64,000 nucleotides of DNA from Alteromonas sp. KUL49 (lineage in GTDB: Bacteria; Pseudomonadota; Gammaproteobacteria; Enterobacterales; Alteromonadaceae), in the NCBI RefSeq assembly GCF_006538345.1, contig NZ_BJKL01000006.1:275868-339867 (forward strand). The letters are read 5' to 3'. The notes under the pieces were generated by a model. The model ran no database searches, was not told the DNA's origin, and saw only the letters and a list, made by a program, of their open reading frames with translations. Both the position numbers and the translations under genes were made by a program. This document shows, piece after piece, positions 29,477 through 39,039 of this stretch. Every line of letters starts with the position of its first letter. Within the stretch, counting starts at the first letter, position 1.

Positions 29477-29797
29477 TTAGACGTTGATTGCAACACCAAA
29501 GCCTCCAGCAAAACCGATAAGCAAAGCGATAAGAATCACCAGCATGTTCACCCATTTTCCTTTGGGTGATGCTGTTTGGTGAGCCTCGCCTTCATGTATG
29601 TACGGAACTAGCTTGAGCGTTCGCAATTCCACTTCCAACACACTCGATATCGCTTGCAGGGTGTCAGCGGAACAATTGCCGTAATTCTCAGCGCGTTGTA
29701 CCGTGCGCAGACTCAACCCACAGGCATCTGCCATGTGCTGCTGAGTCCACCCTTTGTCTTGCCGCAATCCTTTTATTTTTTGTGCGTTAACTTCCAT
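29477..29797 (-). CDS. XRE-family regulator with C-terminal membrane segment
   Basis: 106 residues from the ATG at 29797. The helix-turn-helix (about residues 5-60) has QQHMADACGLSLRTVQRAE. A hydrophobic segment near the C-terminus (LVILIALLIGFAGGFGVAI) may anchor it to the membrane. It lies seven bases after the stop of the upstream 143-residue gene, so the two are cotranscribed and may be partners. Confidence 0.75.
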   Translation of the reverse strand: MEVNAQKIKGLRQDKGWTQQHMADACGLSLRTVQRAENYGNCSADTLQAISSVLEVELRTLKLVPYIHEGEAHQTASPKGKWVNMLVILIALLIGFAGGFGVAINV

Positions 29798-29804
29798 AGT
29801 TACG

Positions 29805-30236
29805 CTACTTCTCAACAAACAAACGAACGATTTGCACCGCCATGGTTCCTGCGCCATAGCCCGCAAGCACGTACAAGATCAATTTCGAGAATAACGAGCG
29901 TGCGGACATGCCTTTGATGTAGCCCTTAGACTGTTCATCTAAAACTTTCCTACCCTTCATCAGCTTACATGCCACAGTGCCAGTGAGCACATTTTCCATA
30001 CTTATTACGATGGTATATTCAGTATCGTTAACAACTACACCGTGCTTACCTTCAAAGCCGAACAAGTTTCTGCGATTAGATATTATTTCGTCGTTGAGAA
30101 ACACCGTTTCTCTGCCTGACCATGCACTGCCAAATACAGCGATATGGTTGCCATCGATTTCAAAATAAAACCAATAACCATTGGTGAGTGAAATAGTCTC
30201 AAGTTGTTTGTCTTGTTGGTGTGAATAAGTTGCCAT
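29805..30236 (-). CDS. Unknown 143-residue protein, partner of XRE gene
   Basis: 143 residues from the ATG at 30236, which follows AAGGAAG. The body is beta-rich, with no signal peptide; the C-terminal segment (LFSKLILYVLAGYGAGTMAV) is hydrophobic and could be a membrane anchor. No family was recognised. Operon with the XRE gene and divergent from the S9 peptidase gene. Not an obvious toxin. Confidence 0.6.
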   Translation of the reverse strand: MATYSHQQDKQLETISLTNGYWFYFEIDGNHIAVFGSAWSGRETVFLNDEIISNRRNLFGFEGKHGVVVNDTEYTIVISMENVLTGTVACKLMKGRKVLDEQSKGYIKGMSARSLFSKLILYVLAGYGAGTMAVQIVRLFVEK

Positions 30237-30331
30237 GAGAATCTTCCTTATGGGTAGCACCCAATATTATGGGCATGAGTTAATGTTCAGCCTCATCATG
30301 GCTATCTAACACTGGCTAATATACGTCTTGC

Positions 30332-30377
30332 CTATGACAGTCTCAATATTGTCACGTGACAGCACACTGTCACATAG
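30332..30377. promoter_or_regulatory. Nested inverted repeats in the XRE/S9 intergenic region
   Basis: A perfect palindrome TGTCACGTGACA (30350-30361) is flanked by CTATGACAGT (30332-30341) and ACTGTCACATAG (30366-30377), themselves nearly inverted. Repeated TGACA/TGTCA units suit a Cro/CI-like operator. The rest of the 310-base intergenic region is AT-rich and shows nothing else recognisable. Confidence 0.5.
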
Positions 30378-30546
30378 CATAACTCTTTGAATAGTAAATA
30401 CATGTCATTTCACCAGATTCCTATGAAGACATGAGTAAATTTGTACTAATTACTAAAACTGAAACGTTTTGCCACACTTTTTTAGCCGGTTTTTTGTATA
30501 TAAATGCTACAGTAATTCCGCTAACGACAGCTTTTAGGAAATAACA

Positions 30547-32499
30547 ATGAAAAAACTCGGATTACTCAGCCTTATGGTGTTGTTTAGTTCTGCGTCCCTC
30601 GCCGACGTAGTAACTCGCACTGCCAATAATGGCAATCTAGTAATGGAAGATGTACCTGAAATTCCTCAACAAATTGTTGAAGAACTCAACCGCTATCAAA
30701 ATGTAAGATCTGCGCCTTTTCGTGGTTTTACCGCGTCAGCAGAGAGCATTTATGTGTCTACCCGATTCGGCGATGTGAGCCAAATACACCGCGTAGATAT
30801 GGCAGGCGGTGCTCGCCACCAGCTAACGTTTTTTGAAGAACCTGTGGGCGGTGTAAACCGTCGCCCTAATTCTGACAACCTCGCATTTACCATGGATGCG
30901 GGTGGTAGTGAATATGCACAGATTTTCATTCTGGATACCCAGTCAGGTGAAAGCACCATGCTCACTGATGGCCAATCTAGAAATGGCGCTATGGTGTGGA
31001 ACGAAGACGGTACCTTACTGGCTTTTCAAAGTACTCGTCGCAATGGATCGTCTAACGATATTTGGATGATGTCTCCTGAATCACCAGAGGAAGCATCAAT
31101 CGCACTTGAATCCACCGATGGCAGCTGGTGGGGACCAGTGTCGTTTTCTGAAGACAATAAGTACCTCATTGCTCAGCAATATATCAGTGCCTCTGACTCA
31201 AGAATTTACTTGGTTGATTTAGCGTCAAAAGAGAAAACCTTGCTCGCTGGTGGTGGCGACACACCTTCCGTCAACTTTGGTCTGAGCTTCTCTGGCGACG
31301 ACAAAGGGCTTTTCTTTATTACCAACCAATACAGCGAATTTAACCAGCTGGCGTATAAAACGTTCGATAGTGATGACGTGACTATTGTAACCGAAGATAT
31401 CAACTGGAATGTTGATGAGTTTGCCATTTCAAATGCTGGTGATCGCGCTGTTTTCGCATTAAACGAAGACGGCCTAAACGTGCTTTACTTGCTTGATACT
31501 AAAACCTTTGCGTACGAAAAAGTACAAGGTCTTCCCGTGGGGCTCGTAGGTAGCCTTGAATTTAGTGATGATGATAGTAAGTTAGGACTTACTTTAAATA
31601 CAGCGCAATCGCCGAGCGATAGCTTTGTTCTTGCACTAAATGACAACCCACTTAAACACGGTGACATGACCCGCTGGACCTTCAGTGAGGTGGGTGGCTT
31701 AGACACGTCAACCTTCTCTGAGCCTGAGCTTATTCGCTTTGAAAGCTTTGACGAACGCTCTATTCCTGCGTTTGTATACAAGCCGAATAAAGAAGGCAAA
31801 CTCCCAGTAATCATTAGTATTCACGGCGGTCCAGAATCACAGTTTAGACCAGCGTTTCGCAGCACCTTCCAACTATGGATGGACAAGCTAGGCGCAGCGG
31901 TTATTGCACCAAACGTTCGAGGCTCTTCTGGTTATGGTAAGGAATACATCAATCTAGATAACGGCTTTAAACGAGAGGATTCGGTAAAAGATATCGGTGC
32001 CCTACTCGATTGGATTAAAACCCAGCCCGATCTTGATGAAAATCGCGTAGCTGTATTTGGTGGTTCATACGGTGGATACATGGTGCTAGCCAGCGCAGTT
32101 CACTACAGCGACAGACTAAAAGCTGCAGTAGATATTGTGGGTATCTCTAACTTTGTGACCTTCTTAGAGAACACCAAGTCTTATCGCCGCGACCTTCGTC
32201 GTGTTGAATATGGCGACGAACGAGACCCTGCCATGCGCGAGCATTTAGAGGCCATTAGCCCCAACAACAACGTAGAGAAAATCAACGTACCTATGTTTGT
32301 AGTGCAAGGTGAAAACGACCCTCGCGTCCCTGTCACCGAGGCCGTTCAGATTGTTGAAGCACTGCGTGAGAACGGCAAACCTGTGTGGTATATGAATGCC
32401 CTCAACGAAGGCCACGGGTATCGCAAAAAAGAGAACCGCGATATTTATACCCAAGCCGTAGTTTTGTTTTTGAAGAGTTTTTGTAACGACTATTTTTAG
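30547..32499 (+). CDS. S9-family serine peptidase, exported
   Basis: 650 residues with a signal peptide (about 1-19, ending SLA). A seven-bladed beta-propeller region (about 50-385) precedes the alpha/beta hydrolase domain (about 395-650). The catalytic Ser is in FGGSYGGYM, Asp in GENDPRVP and His in NEGHGY. It is of the acylaminoacyl-peptidase/dipeptidyl-peptidase type (S9C-like). It degrades peptides, probably in the periplasm. It ends in a terminator shared with the nhaC-like gene. Confidence 0.9.
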   Translation: MKKLGLLSLMVLFSSASLADVVTRTANNGNLVMEDVPEIPQQIVEELNRYQNVRSAPFRGFTASAESIYVSTRFGDVSQIHRVDMAGGARHQLTFFEEPVGGVNRRPNSDNLAFTMDAGGSEYAQIFILDTQSGESTMLTDGQSRNGAMVWNEDGTLLAFQSTRRNGSSNDIWMMSPESPEEASIALESTDGSWWGPVSFSEDNKYLIAQQYISASDSRIYLVDLASKEKTLLAGGGDTPSVNFGLSFSGDDKGLFFITNQYSEFNQLAYKTFDSDDVTIVTEDINWNVDEFAISNAGDRAVFALNEDGLNVLYLLDTKTFAYEKVQGLPVGLVGSLEFSDDDSKLGLTLNTAQSPSDSFVLALNDNPLKHGDMTRWTFSEVGGLDTSTFSEPELIRFESFDERSIPAFVYKPNKEGKLPVIISIHGGPESQFRPAFRSTFQLWMDKLGAAVIAPNVRGSSGYGKEYINLDNGFKREDSVKDIGALLDWIKTQPDLDENRVAVFGGSYGGYMVLASAVHYSDRLKAAVDIVGISNFVTFLENTKSYRRDLRRVEYGDERDPAMREHLEAISPNNNVEKINVPMFVVQGENDPRVPVTEAVQIVEALRENGKPVWYMNALNEGHGYRKKENRDIYTQAVVLFLKSFCNDYF

Positions 32500-32523
32500 A
32501 GCAGCACCAGTGTGCTGCTCTAA
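32496..32523. terminator. Bidirectional terminator over two stop codons
   Basis: TTAGAGCAGCAC (32496-32507) and GTGCTGCTCTAA (32512-32523) form a perfect 12-bp stem with a four-base loop. The stem covers the stop codons of the S9 gene (+) and the NhaC gene (-). T-rich bases precede it on the plus strand. Confidence 0.75.
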
Positions 32524-34031
32524 TGCTTGTGATCCACATATCTAGACATAAAAAAGAAAACAGCCACTTGAAACAGCAAGGCTGCTGCAAAGATCAAAGA
32601 GCTATCAGCAACACCTGCCACCATAAAGCACGCCAGCGCTATAACCCCATTGGTGAGTGCATAGGGAAGTTGGGTACGAACATGTTCGAACTGATCACAT
32701 TCCGCCCCTGTAGACGATAAAATTGTGGTTTCTGAAATTGGCGAACAGTGATCACCGAACAACCCGCCAGATAGCACTGCGCCAATGGCCACCAACATGG
32801 GTGAGTCTATTGCTATAGCGGTTGGAATAACAATAGGCATTAAGATAGCAAATGTTCCCCAAGACGACCCCGTTGCAAAAGAGATAATTCCAGCAACAAT
32901 GAAAACAGCAGCGGGTAACAACCAGCTTGGAAAGCCAGCTTGTGCAAGTTCAGCAATGTATGCAGCAGTACCAAGTTCTTTACCCACAGCACTTAACGTC
33001 CATGCAAGCACAAGCATAACGGCTACTGACATCATACCCGACATACCTTTTAAATAGAGCTCTACATTGTCTTTAAACTTACGCACACCATAAAACGCCA
33101 TTAGCCCCATCAAGGTGATGGCTGCAAAAAAATACCCTGACGACAATGCGGCGCGAAAAACTGATCCTGAGACCCTTTCGAAAGGAAAACCTTGTGGTAC
33201 CAGCATAAGCAGCATCACAAGTAACATGACAGCTAGAGGTAAAAATACAAAGCTCGCTTTCGCGTTGGGGTGAGTAAATACCCGAGATGTGCCGTCAGAC
33301 TTAGCTAAGTTCTCACCAGAAACCACCGATGCCTCTGCCCTCGCCATGGGACCAAAATCCATGCGAAATAAAGCAATCAGCGGTACCACACCCACCGCTA
33401 AAATGGCATAGAACTGATAAGGAATGGCACCAATAAATGCATCCCAATCGCTCATGGCATAATCCGTGGCGTCAAATTCCTTTTGCATAATGCCCATGAT
33501 ATACACTCCCCAACCAATGAAGGGGATCATGATTGCCACTGGCGAAGATGTTGAATCAATGATAAACGCGAGTTTTTGGCGAGACATTTTCAGCTTGTCG
33601 AACAACGGGCGGAAGACAGGCCCGACGATCAGAGGAGTACCTAAATCTGAAAAGAAAATGACAATACCACCGGCCCATGCTGCAAGGCTTGCTTGAAGTT
33701 TATTCTTCACCCACTTAACCATACTGGACGCAAACGCATTTCCGCCACCAGACTGCTCTACTAACAAAACAAAACCACCAATGAAAACTAGCAGAACAAT
33801 AACACCAGCGTTGTAACTGTCTGTGACTTGAGGAACGATGTAGCCACTTATCAAACGTCCGAAAGCATCCAAAGGGCCAACATCGACAAACAAGCCCTCG
33901 ATCATGGCCACGCCTGAAACAACACCAGCAAATAGGCCAATCACAACATTACGAGTGTATAACGACAAAAGAAGCGTTATAAAAATGGGAATAAGAGAGG
34001 TATAACTGGGGGCTTCCACTGCACTATCCAA
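32520..34031 (-). CDS. NhaC-family Na+/H+ antiporter
   Basis: 503 residues with about 12 hydrophobic segments. Family motifs include SGGLFGDHCSPISETTILSS, typical of the NhaC antiporter superfamily (also lactate/malate-type members). It probably exchanges Na+ for H+ or a carboxylate. The start at TTG 34031 is uncertain; a GTG four codons on follows GGAT. It lies 86 bases downstream of a TonB receptor on the same strand. Converges on the S9 peptidase gene. Confidence 0.82.
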   Translation of the reverse strand: MDSAVEAPSYTSLIPIFITLLLSLYTRNVVIGLFAGVVSGVAMIEGLFVDVGPLDAFGRLISGYIVPQVTDSYNAGVIVLLVFIGGFVLLVEQSGGGNAFASSMVKWVKNKLQASLAAWAGGIVIFFSDLGTPLIVGPVFRPLFDKLKMSRQKLAFIIDSTSSPVAIMIPFIGWGVYIMGIMQKEFDATDYAMSDWDAFIGAIPYQFYAILAVGVVPLIALFRMDFGPMARAEASVVSGENLAKSDGTSRVFTHPNAKASFVFLPLAVMLLVMLLMLVPQGFPFERVSGSVFRAALSSGYFFAAITLMGLMAFYGVRKFKDNVELYLKGMSGMMSVAVMLVLAWTLSAVGKELGTAAYIAELAQAGFPSWLLPAAVFIVAGIISFATGSSWGTFAILMPIVIPTAIAIDSPMLVAIGAVLSGGLFGDHCSPISETTILSSTGAECDQFEHVRTQLPYALTNGVIALACFMVAGVADSSLIFAAALLFQVAVFFFMSRYVDHKH

Positions 34032-34117
34032 TTGAATTCAAAAAACAAACTTGACATCAATTGTTTTAAATATCAATTAAATAGTCCGACCTTCATATAA
34101 AGATCAATATTAAGCTG

Positions 34118-36052
34118 TTAGAAGTCCACCGCTACGTTTATAAACACCGATCGAGAATGTGATTGTGGATACGAATTGACTGAACGTTGCCCCATTTCAG
34201 GAAACCAAACATCCTCATCGAATACATTATCTATGAATAGCGAAGCGCGAACATCTTTCAGGCTTTCACTGTTAAACCACTCACCTAAGTCAGCTAGCAC
34301 ATTCACACTCACCAGATTAAACGCATCGGCAGGTGGGTTAACGACTACCACATTGACGCCCGGCATTTCCTCTAACTTGCTCGAAGCCCCAAAATAGCTT
34401 GCCCATACGCTGGCAGTAACACCGGCATCTGAATTGTAGCTCAGCCCAACTTTAATCATTTGATTAGGCGCAATCATTACATCAGTGTGACCTTGGTCAT
34501 CCTCATTTTTCTGATAGCTTGCGTTGCCATTGAGTTGCAGTTTAGGCGTTATCTCCCAACGCCCTTCCAGCTCAATGCCCTCATAGATGATCTCTTGCGG
34601 TAAGTTTACAAAAAAGGTCGTTCCATCAATACGCCGCCGCCCAATGAGGTCTGAGCTTTCGCTGTGATATAGGGTTGTTGAAACTGTGGCATTTTTCTGC
34701 GTGTAAGTTAGCTGTGCTTCTGCGGTAGTAATATTTTCTGGCTTTAAATTCATGTCACCGCGTAAAAAGCCTGAGGAAAAGTTAAGCTCCGCTCCGTAAG
34801 GTGACCGAAAAGCGTCAGCATATAAAAGTTTACCCGACCAATGCTGATTGAATTTATGTACTAACGCAAAACGAGGCGAGGTGTGAGCACTTTGCCCCTC
34901 TGGTTTGTTGTGCTGCAAACCTGCGGTTAATCGTGTGTTGTCAGAAATGTAATAGTCTACCTGTCCATAGATACTGTTCCGTAAGGTGTTTATTTCGCCG
35001 CCGCGAATATCTAAATCACCTTTTATATGATCCTCTACTGCACCAAGTACGACCGATGTTCTATCATTAATTCGCCCATTTACGGTAATTTCGTACATGT
35101 AACCAAACGATGAATACGACACTGCCGTTGGGCTAATAATGGTCATATCAACATTGTTATAGGTTGCATTGATGGTTGATGACCAGTCGTCATTGAAACT
35201 GTGTTTGTATCCAAGGTTTATATAGTTGCGTTGATGGGTCCACTCATCTAAGCCATTCCAGTTAAAAGCGCCGCTAATATTGGGAAGTTGAATTTCACTG
35301 AACATGCCTTCAACTGAAAAGCGCTTATAACTTCCATCGATTCTGCCAAAATATCCCTCTCGGTAAAGAGTGGTTTCACCGAAGGTATTGGTGGTGTCAA
35401 AAGCGCCAAGTGTTGCACCGTCCTCGTTGAGTAATTTAACCTGAGCATTGATTTGTGCATATTCAGACGAATGTCCCGTGCTTACATCCACAGAGCGGTA
35501 TCCAAAGCTACCAACAACACCTTCAATACCTACATCAAAACTTGAAGATGCTGTTTTAGTAATAATATTAATCGTGCCATTAAACGCATTACTGCCATAC
35601 AGCACCGAACCAGGTCCCCGAATAACCTCGATTCGCTCAATTGCACTCACAGGGAACAACAAATTGATATCCGTTTGGCGACCGCCGTTCTGCGACTCTC
35701 GAAGGGGGCGTCCGTTGATAAGGTAGAGCACGTGATTGTTTAAGTGCTGAGTTGCACCAGCTCGCATTGTACTTCCATTGCTGCTCAATGCGAGAGAATC
35801 GAAAATGTAATAATTGGGTATTCTTAATAGAATGTCTCGCAAATTGCGTGCACCAAAGCGCAAGATATCCTCAGACGTTATAACACTCACCACGCCGGGA
35901 GCATCTTCAATAAGCTCTTCTTTTTTCGAAACAGTAACAATTTTAACGGTTAGAAGTTCTTCCAACGACATTTCAAATAAATCACTGGCTTCAGCGGCAT
36001 TGGCTTTATCGAAGGTAAGAATCAGCAATAACACTAAAAGGAATTTATGCAT
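34118..36052 (-). CDS. TonB-dependent receptor
   Basis: 644 residues from ATG 36052, with signal peptide MHKFLLVLLLILTFDKANA. The plug domain (about 45-155) has ILRFGARNLRDILLRIPN and RGPGSVLYGSNAFNG; the barrel ends in VFINVAVDF. There is no carboxypeptidase-like or STN domain. It resembles receptors of the BtuB/CirA-like branch. It sits just left of the arabinose locus, but no copy of the shared operator was seen upstream and a terminator-like hairpin intervenes, so membership is uncertain. Substrate unknown. Confidence 0.85.
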   Translation of the reverse strand: MHKFLLVLLLILTFDKANAAEASDLFEMSLEELLTVKIVTVSKKEELIEDAPGVVSVITSEDILRFGARNLRDILLRIPNYYIFDSLALSSNGSTMRAGATQHLNNHVLYLINGRPLRESQNGGRQTDINLLFPVSAIERIEVIRGPGSVLYGSNAFNGTINIITKTASSSFDVGIEGVVGSFGYRSVDVSTGHSSEYAQINAQVKLLNEDGATLGAFDTTNTFGETTLYREGYFGRIDGSYKRFSVEGMFSEIQLPNISGAFNWNGLDEWTHQRNYINLGYKHSFNDDWSSTINATYNNVDMTIISPTAVSYSSFGYMYEITVNGRINDRTSVVLGAVEDHIKGDLDIRGGEINTLRNSIYGQVDYYISDNTRLTAGLQHNKPEGQSAHTSPRFALVHKFNQHWSGKLLYADAFRSPYGAELNFSSGFLRGDMNLKPENITTAEAQLTYTQKNATVSTTLYHSESSDLIGRRRIDGTTFFVNLPQEIIYEGIELEGRWEITPKLQLNGNASYQKNEDDQGHTDVMIAPNQMIKVGLSYNSDAGVTASVWASYFGASSKLEEMPGVNVVVVNPPADAFNLVSVNVLADLGEWFNSESLKDVRASLFIDNVFDEDVWFPEMGQRSVNSYPQSHSRSVFINVAVDF

Positions 36053-36245
36053 GCATACACAAGCGAGCGCGAGACAATAATTTAGTATATTGCCCAAACA
36101 GATAAGCCGCCACTCGATGCGAGCGACTTATGTACTTTTTTTGCGACAAATAAGTGCGGATATAGAATTTGAAAGGTGTAGGATGAAACGAAGTATTAGT
36201 AAAAGAAGTGGTATTTGTAATATAAAAAATTGAACTTAGCAGGAA

Positions 36246-36278
36246 AGATAGCTACCAAGCATCGCCAAGCAGCTATCT
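36246..36278 (-). terminator. Hairpin after the GHL15-like gene
   Basis: AGATAGCT (36246-36253) and AGCTATCT (36271-36278) pair around a partly paired loop. On the minus strand it follows the stop of the GHL15-like gene and ends in TCTTTCC. It probably ends the ara operon. Confidence 0.5.
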
Positions 36279-36286
36279 GTAAAAGG

Positions 36287-37504
36287 TTATGGCATGCGAA
36301 TGAAGATTTCTCCGTCTTCACCACCAACAACAAAGCTAACGCCAATATCTCCTGAACTGACTGACTTATGAGGATATTGGAACTTAACTTCTACAGCTTG
36401 ACTGCCAGGAGGGTTGTAGTAAACCACGCCATTCTCAAATGAACGGTAGACAATTCCAGTGCTCAAAACCGCCATATCTCCATTGGGCTGCCCCAACTTT
36501 ACGCTCCACTCTGGATACCAGTCATGCATATGGTCAGGTGTTGGCATTGGGTTATAATCAGCAAACAGCACGTAGCCATCACTATGAGTTAATCCTAAGG
36601 TTGTCACCCTCCTCATGGAGCGTACGTCCCCTCTTAACCCCCAAGCTTCTAGCGCATTTACCGTTGGATGACGGAAGTTGGATTCAAAGTACTCGAGCGC
36701 TTTTGCCATCGACTCCCACGAACACAACTTGGTCTTATTTTGTGGCATGCGTCCGTTTGGGCCACACTCCATGAAAGCACCATTAATGTAGTCCTTGTAC
36801 ATTTCACCATCATTAATATCATCGTGAATATTAACGGTAAGCAGAGCCTCATCACCAATATACTCACGCACAAGCTTTACAATGGGTAAATAACCACTCC
36901 AATCCAGCATTACACCATCATATACACCAGACTCAATCACAGCACGCGCTTGCTCGCCGATTCTGTGTTGAAAAGCTTCATGCTTGTAGTTCAGCATATA
37001 GTAAGGCTCGGGACCACCGTCCCAACCTGCGACTCTTTGACCTTCCTCGTTTCTCAGCCAAAAATCGCTATCTTCTGGTAGGTAGCTACCCGGCGCGTCT
37101 CTCCACCGCACTTCAAACAGGGTTACCATGTGTGGATTTTTACTAAGCATGTAACGCAGATTCTCTTGTGCAACGTTGAGAGAATTCTCCGTAAACGAGG
37201 TAGCCAAACCAGGAAATTCATGGTCCCAATTCAAGCCAATTGCCAGCTTGGTATCAAAGCCGAGTTGGCTAACTGGTTCTTCCCACAGTAAATTATGCTT
37301 TGCGGCGTTATCCAGAAATGCTTGGTGAGTTTCAGCGGGATATTGAGACGGCATATCCAAAGGGTTCCAAGCTTGGAAAACCGCTGGATAGTTTTTTAGT
37401 GCTACTCTTTCCTCTAATGAGAGTGTTTGCTCGTCCGCGCATCCGCTAGTACAAACAGTCAATAGCAGAGCCGTGTATAACTTGGATTTAAGCGAACCAA
37501 ACAT
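36287..37504 (-). CDS. Lipoprotein putative glycosidase (GHL15-like)
   Basis: 405 residues with a lipobox (CTSGC, residue about 23). The body looks like a TIM-barrel glycosidase of the hypothetical GHL15-type families: NWDHEFPG, LFEVRWRDAPGSY, the likely catalytic strand GVMLDWSG, and a small C-terminal beta domain (about 330-405). No activity can be assigned. Its start is three bases after the araA stop, so it is the last gene of araBDA and probably releases arabinose-containing sugars in the periplasm or at the outer membrane. Confidence 0.62.
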   Translation of the reverse strand: MFGSLKSKLYTALLLTVCTSGCADEQTLSLEERVALKNYPAVFQAWNPLDMPSQYPAETHQAFLDNAAKHNLLWEEPVSQLGFDTKLAIGLNWDHEFPGLATSFTENSLNVAQENLRYMLSKNPHMVTLFEVRWRDAPGSYLPEDSDFWLRNEEGQRVAGWDGGPEPYYMLNYKHEAFQHRIGEQARAVIESGVYDGVMLDWSGYLPIVKLVREYIGDEALLTVNIHDDINDGEMYKDYINGAFMECGPNGRMPQNKTKLCSWESMAKALEYFESNFRHPTVNALEAWGLRGDVRSMRRVTTLGLTHSDGYVLFADYNPMPTPDHMHDWYPEWSVKLGQPNGDMAVLSTGIVYRSFENGVVYYNPPGSQAVEVKFQYPHKSVSSGDIGVSFVVGGEDGEIFIRMP

Positions 37505-37507
37505 AAT

Positions 37508-39010
37508 TTAGCACCCTTGCTGAGTATGATAGTAGACAGCGTTGTTGCGAAGACATTGCTTAAATGATGGCAAGTTAGTTTCATTGTCGATAACTACAAG
37601 CTCTACGCCAACCATTTCAGCAAAGTCACTTAACTGACTGATACTCACACCTTGCGTGTATGCACTGTGATGAGCACCGCCTGCGTATATCCACGCTGCA
37701 CCTGCAACCTCTAGCGAAGGCTGGGGTTTCCACAATGCGGTTGCGACCGGTAGATTAGGCAATGGCTCTGGTGGCTCAATCGTATCAACAAGGTTTGCGA
37801 TGATTCTGAATCGGTTACCCATATCGATGGTTGACACATTCATTGCTGGTCCTGTAGCTCCAGCGAAAAGTAATCTTGCAATGTCCTTTTTAATACCGAT
37901 GGTGTGCTTGGCTACCACTGCAGAAGGCTTTTCTGACGCAATGCTCGGACATACTTCTAACATATGGGCTCCCAACACAAGGTCTTGTTCGCCGAAGTGG
38001 TAGGTATAGTCCTCCATAAACGAAGTGCCTCCCTTTTTCCCAAGACTCATCTTCTTAAAAATTCTGACCATTGCAGCAGTTTTCCAATCTCCCTCACCGC
38101 CATAACCAAACCCCTTACTCATGAGTCGTTGGGTTGCTAAGCCAGGTAGTCCTGTCAAACCAGTGAGGTTCTCAAAGCAGTTAGTAAATGCACCAAAGCC
38201 ACCTTCTGTAAGAAAGGTCTCCATAGCGATCTCTAATCTCGCTTCGTTGCGCAAAGCATTGACCTGCTCAGAGTCTGCAAGCACTTCCTCATCGATTTGA
38301 TAGTCTGTTTTATATAATGCGACCAACTCATCAATTTGTGACTCACTAACTTCCGCACACTGAGCTTCTAGGTCACCCGTACTGTAAGCGTGAACTTCTA
38401 TACCCAGCTTTATTTGTGCCTCGACTTTGTCGCCTTCAGTAACGGCCACTTGGCGCATATTGTCGCCGAATCTAGCAACCTTAAGATTTTGTGCTTCATT
38501 GAAACCTATGGCCGCTCGAGCCCAGTCATCAATTTGCAGGCGCACTTTCTCGGTATCCCAGTGGCCTACAACGACTTTTCGGTCCTGCCTCAAGCGAGTA
38601 CCAATGTGTCCAAACTCTCTATCGCCGTGTGCACTCTGGTGTAGATTCATGTAGTGCATATTTATATCTGACCAAGGAAGACCCGCGTTAAACTGGGTGT
38701 GCAGATGCATGTAAGGTTTTTGAAGAGATTTGAGCCCTCCAATCCACATTTTTGCTGGGGAAAAGGTATGCATCCAAAGCATAAGTCCAATACAGTTTTC
38801 TGACACATTGGCCTGATTACACACATCCTTGATTTCTTTAGGACCTGTTACAACTCCCTTGCTAACGATTTTCACCGATATTGCATTATCGTCATCAAAG
38901 CTTTGCGCCATTTCTTGGCTATTTTTTGCAACTTGCTCCAAAACACCTGGGCCGTACAAGTGTTGCGAACCCGTAACCAACCAAATTTCTTTTTCACCAA
39001 AAATTTTCAT
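37508..39010 (-). CDS. araA: L-arabinose isomerase
   Basis: 500 residues, the family length. Converts L-arabinose to L-ribulose in the cytoplasm. Metal and catalytic residues are recognisable: Glu in [10 protein letters not shown], Glu in SFMEDYTYH, His in [11 protein letters not shown] and His in [10 protein letters not shown]. The N-terminus [13 protein letters not shown] is diagnostic. It is the third gene of araB-araD-araA, 29 bases after araD. The whole operon has a copy of the shared 13-base motif before araB. Confidence 0.97.
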   Translation of the reverse strand: MKIFGEKEIWLVTGSQHLYGPGVLEQVAKNSQEMAQSFDDDNAISVKIVSKGVVTGPKEIKDVCNQANVSENCIGLMLWMHTFSPAKMWIGGLKSLQKPYMHLHTQFNAGLPWSDINMHYMNLHQSAHGDREFGHIGTRLRQDRKVVVGHWDTEKVRLQIDDWARAAIGFNEAQNLKVARFGDNMRQVAVTEGDKVEAQIKLGIEVHAYSTGDLEAQCAEVSESQIDELVALYKTDYQIDEEVLADSEQVNALRNEARLEIAMETFLTEGGFGAFTNCFENLTGLTGLPGLATQRLMSKGFGYGGEGDWKTAAMVRIFKKMSLGKKGGTSFMEDYTYHFGEQDLVLGAHMLEVCPSIASEKPSAVVAKHTIGIKKDIARLLFAGATGPAMNVSTIDMGNRFRIIANLVDTIEPPEPLPNLPVATALWKPQPSLEVAGAAWIYAGGAHHSAYTQGVSISQLSDFAEMVGVELVVIDNETNLPSFKQCLRNNAVYYHTQQGC

Positions 39011-39039
39011 AAGAATACCTTTTACTAATTCTCTCTATT

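Noticed and set aside
29477..30236. Toxin-antitoxin pair
   Set aside because: The XRE protein resembles an antitoxin, but its partner matches no toxin family I recognise and carries a membrane-like tail.
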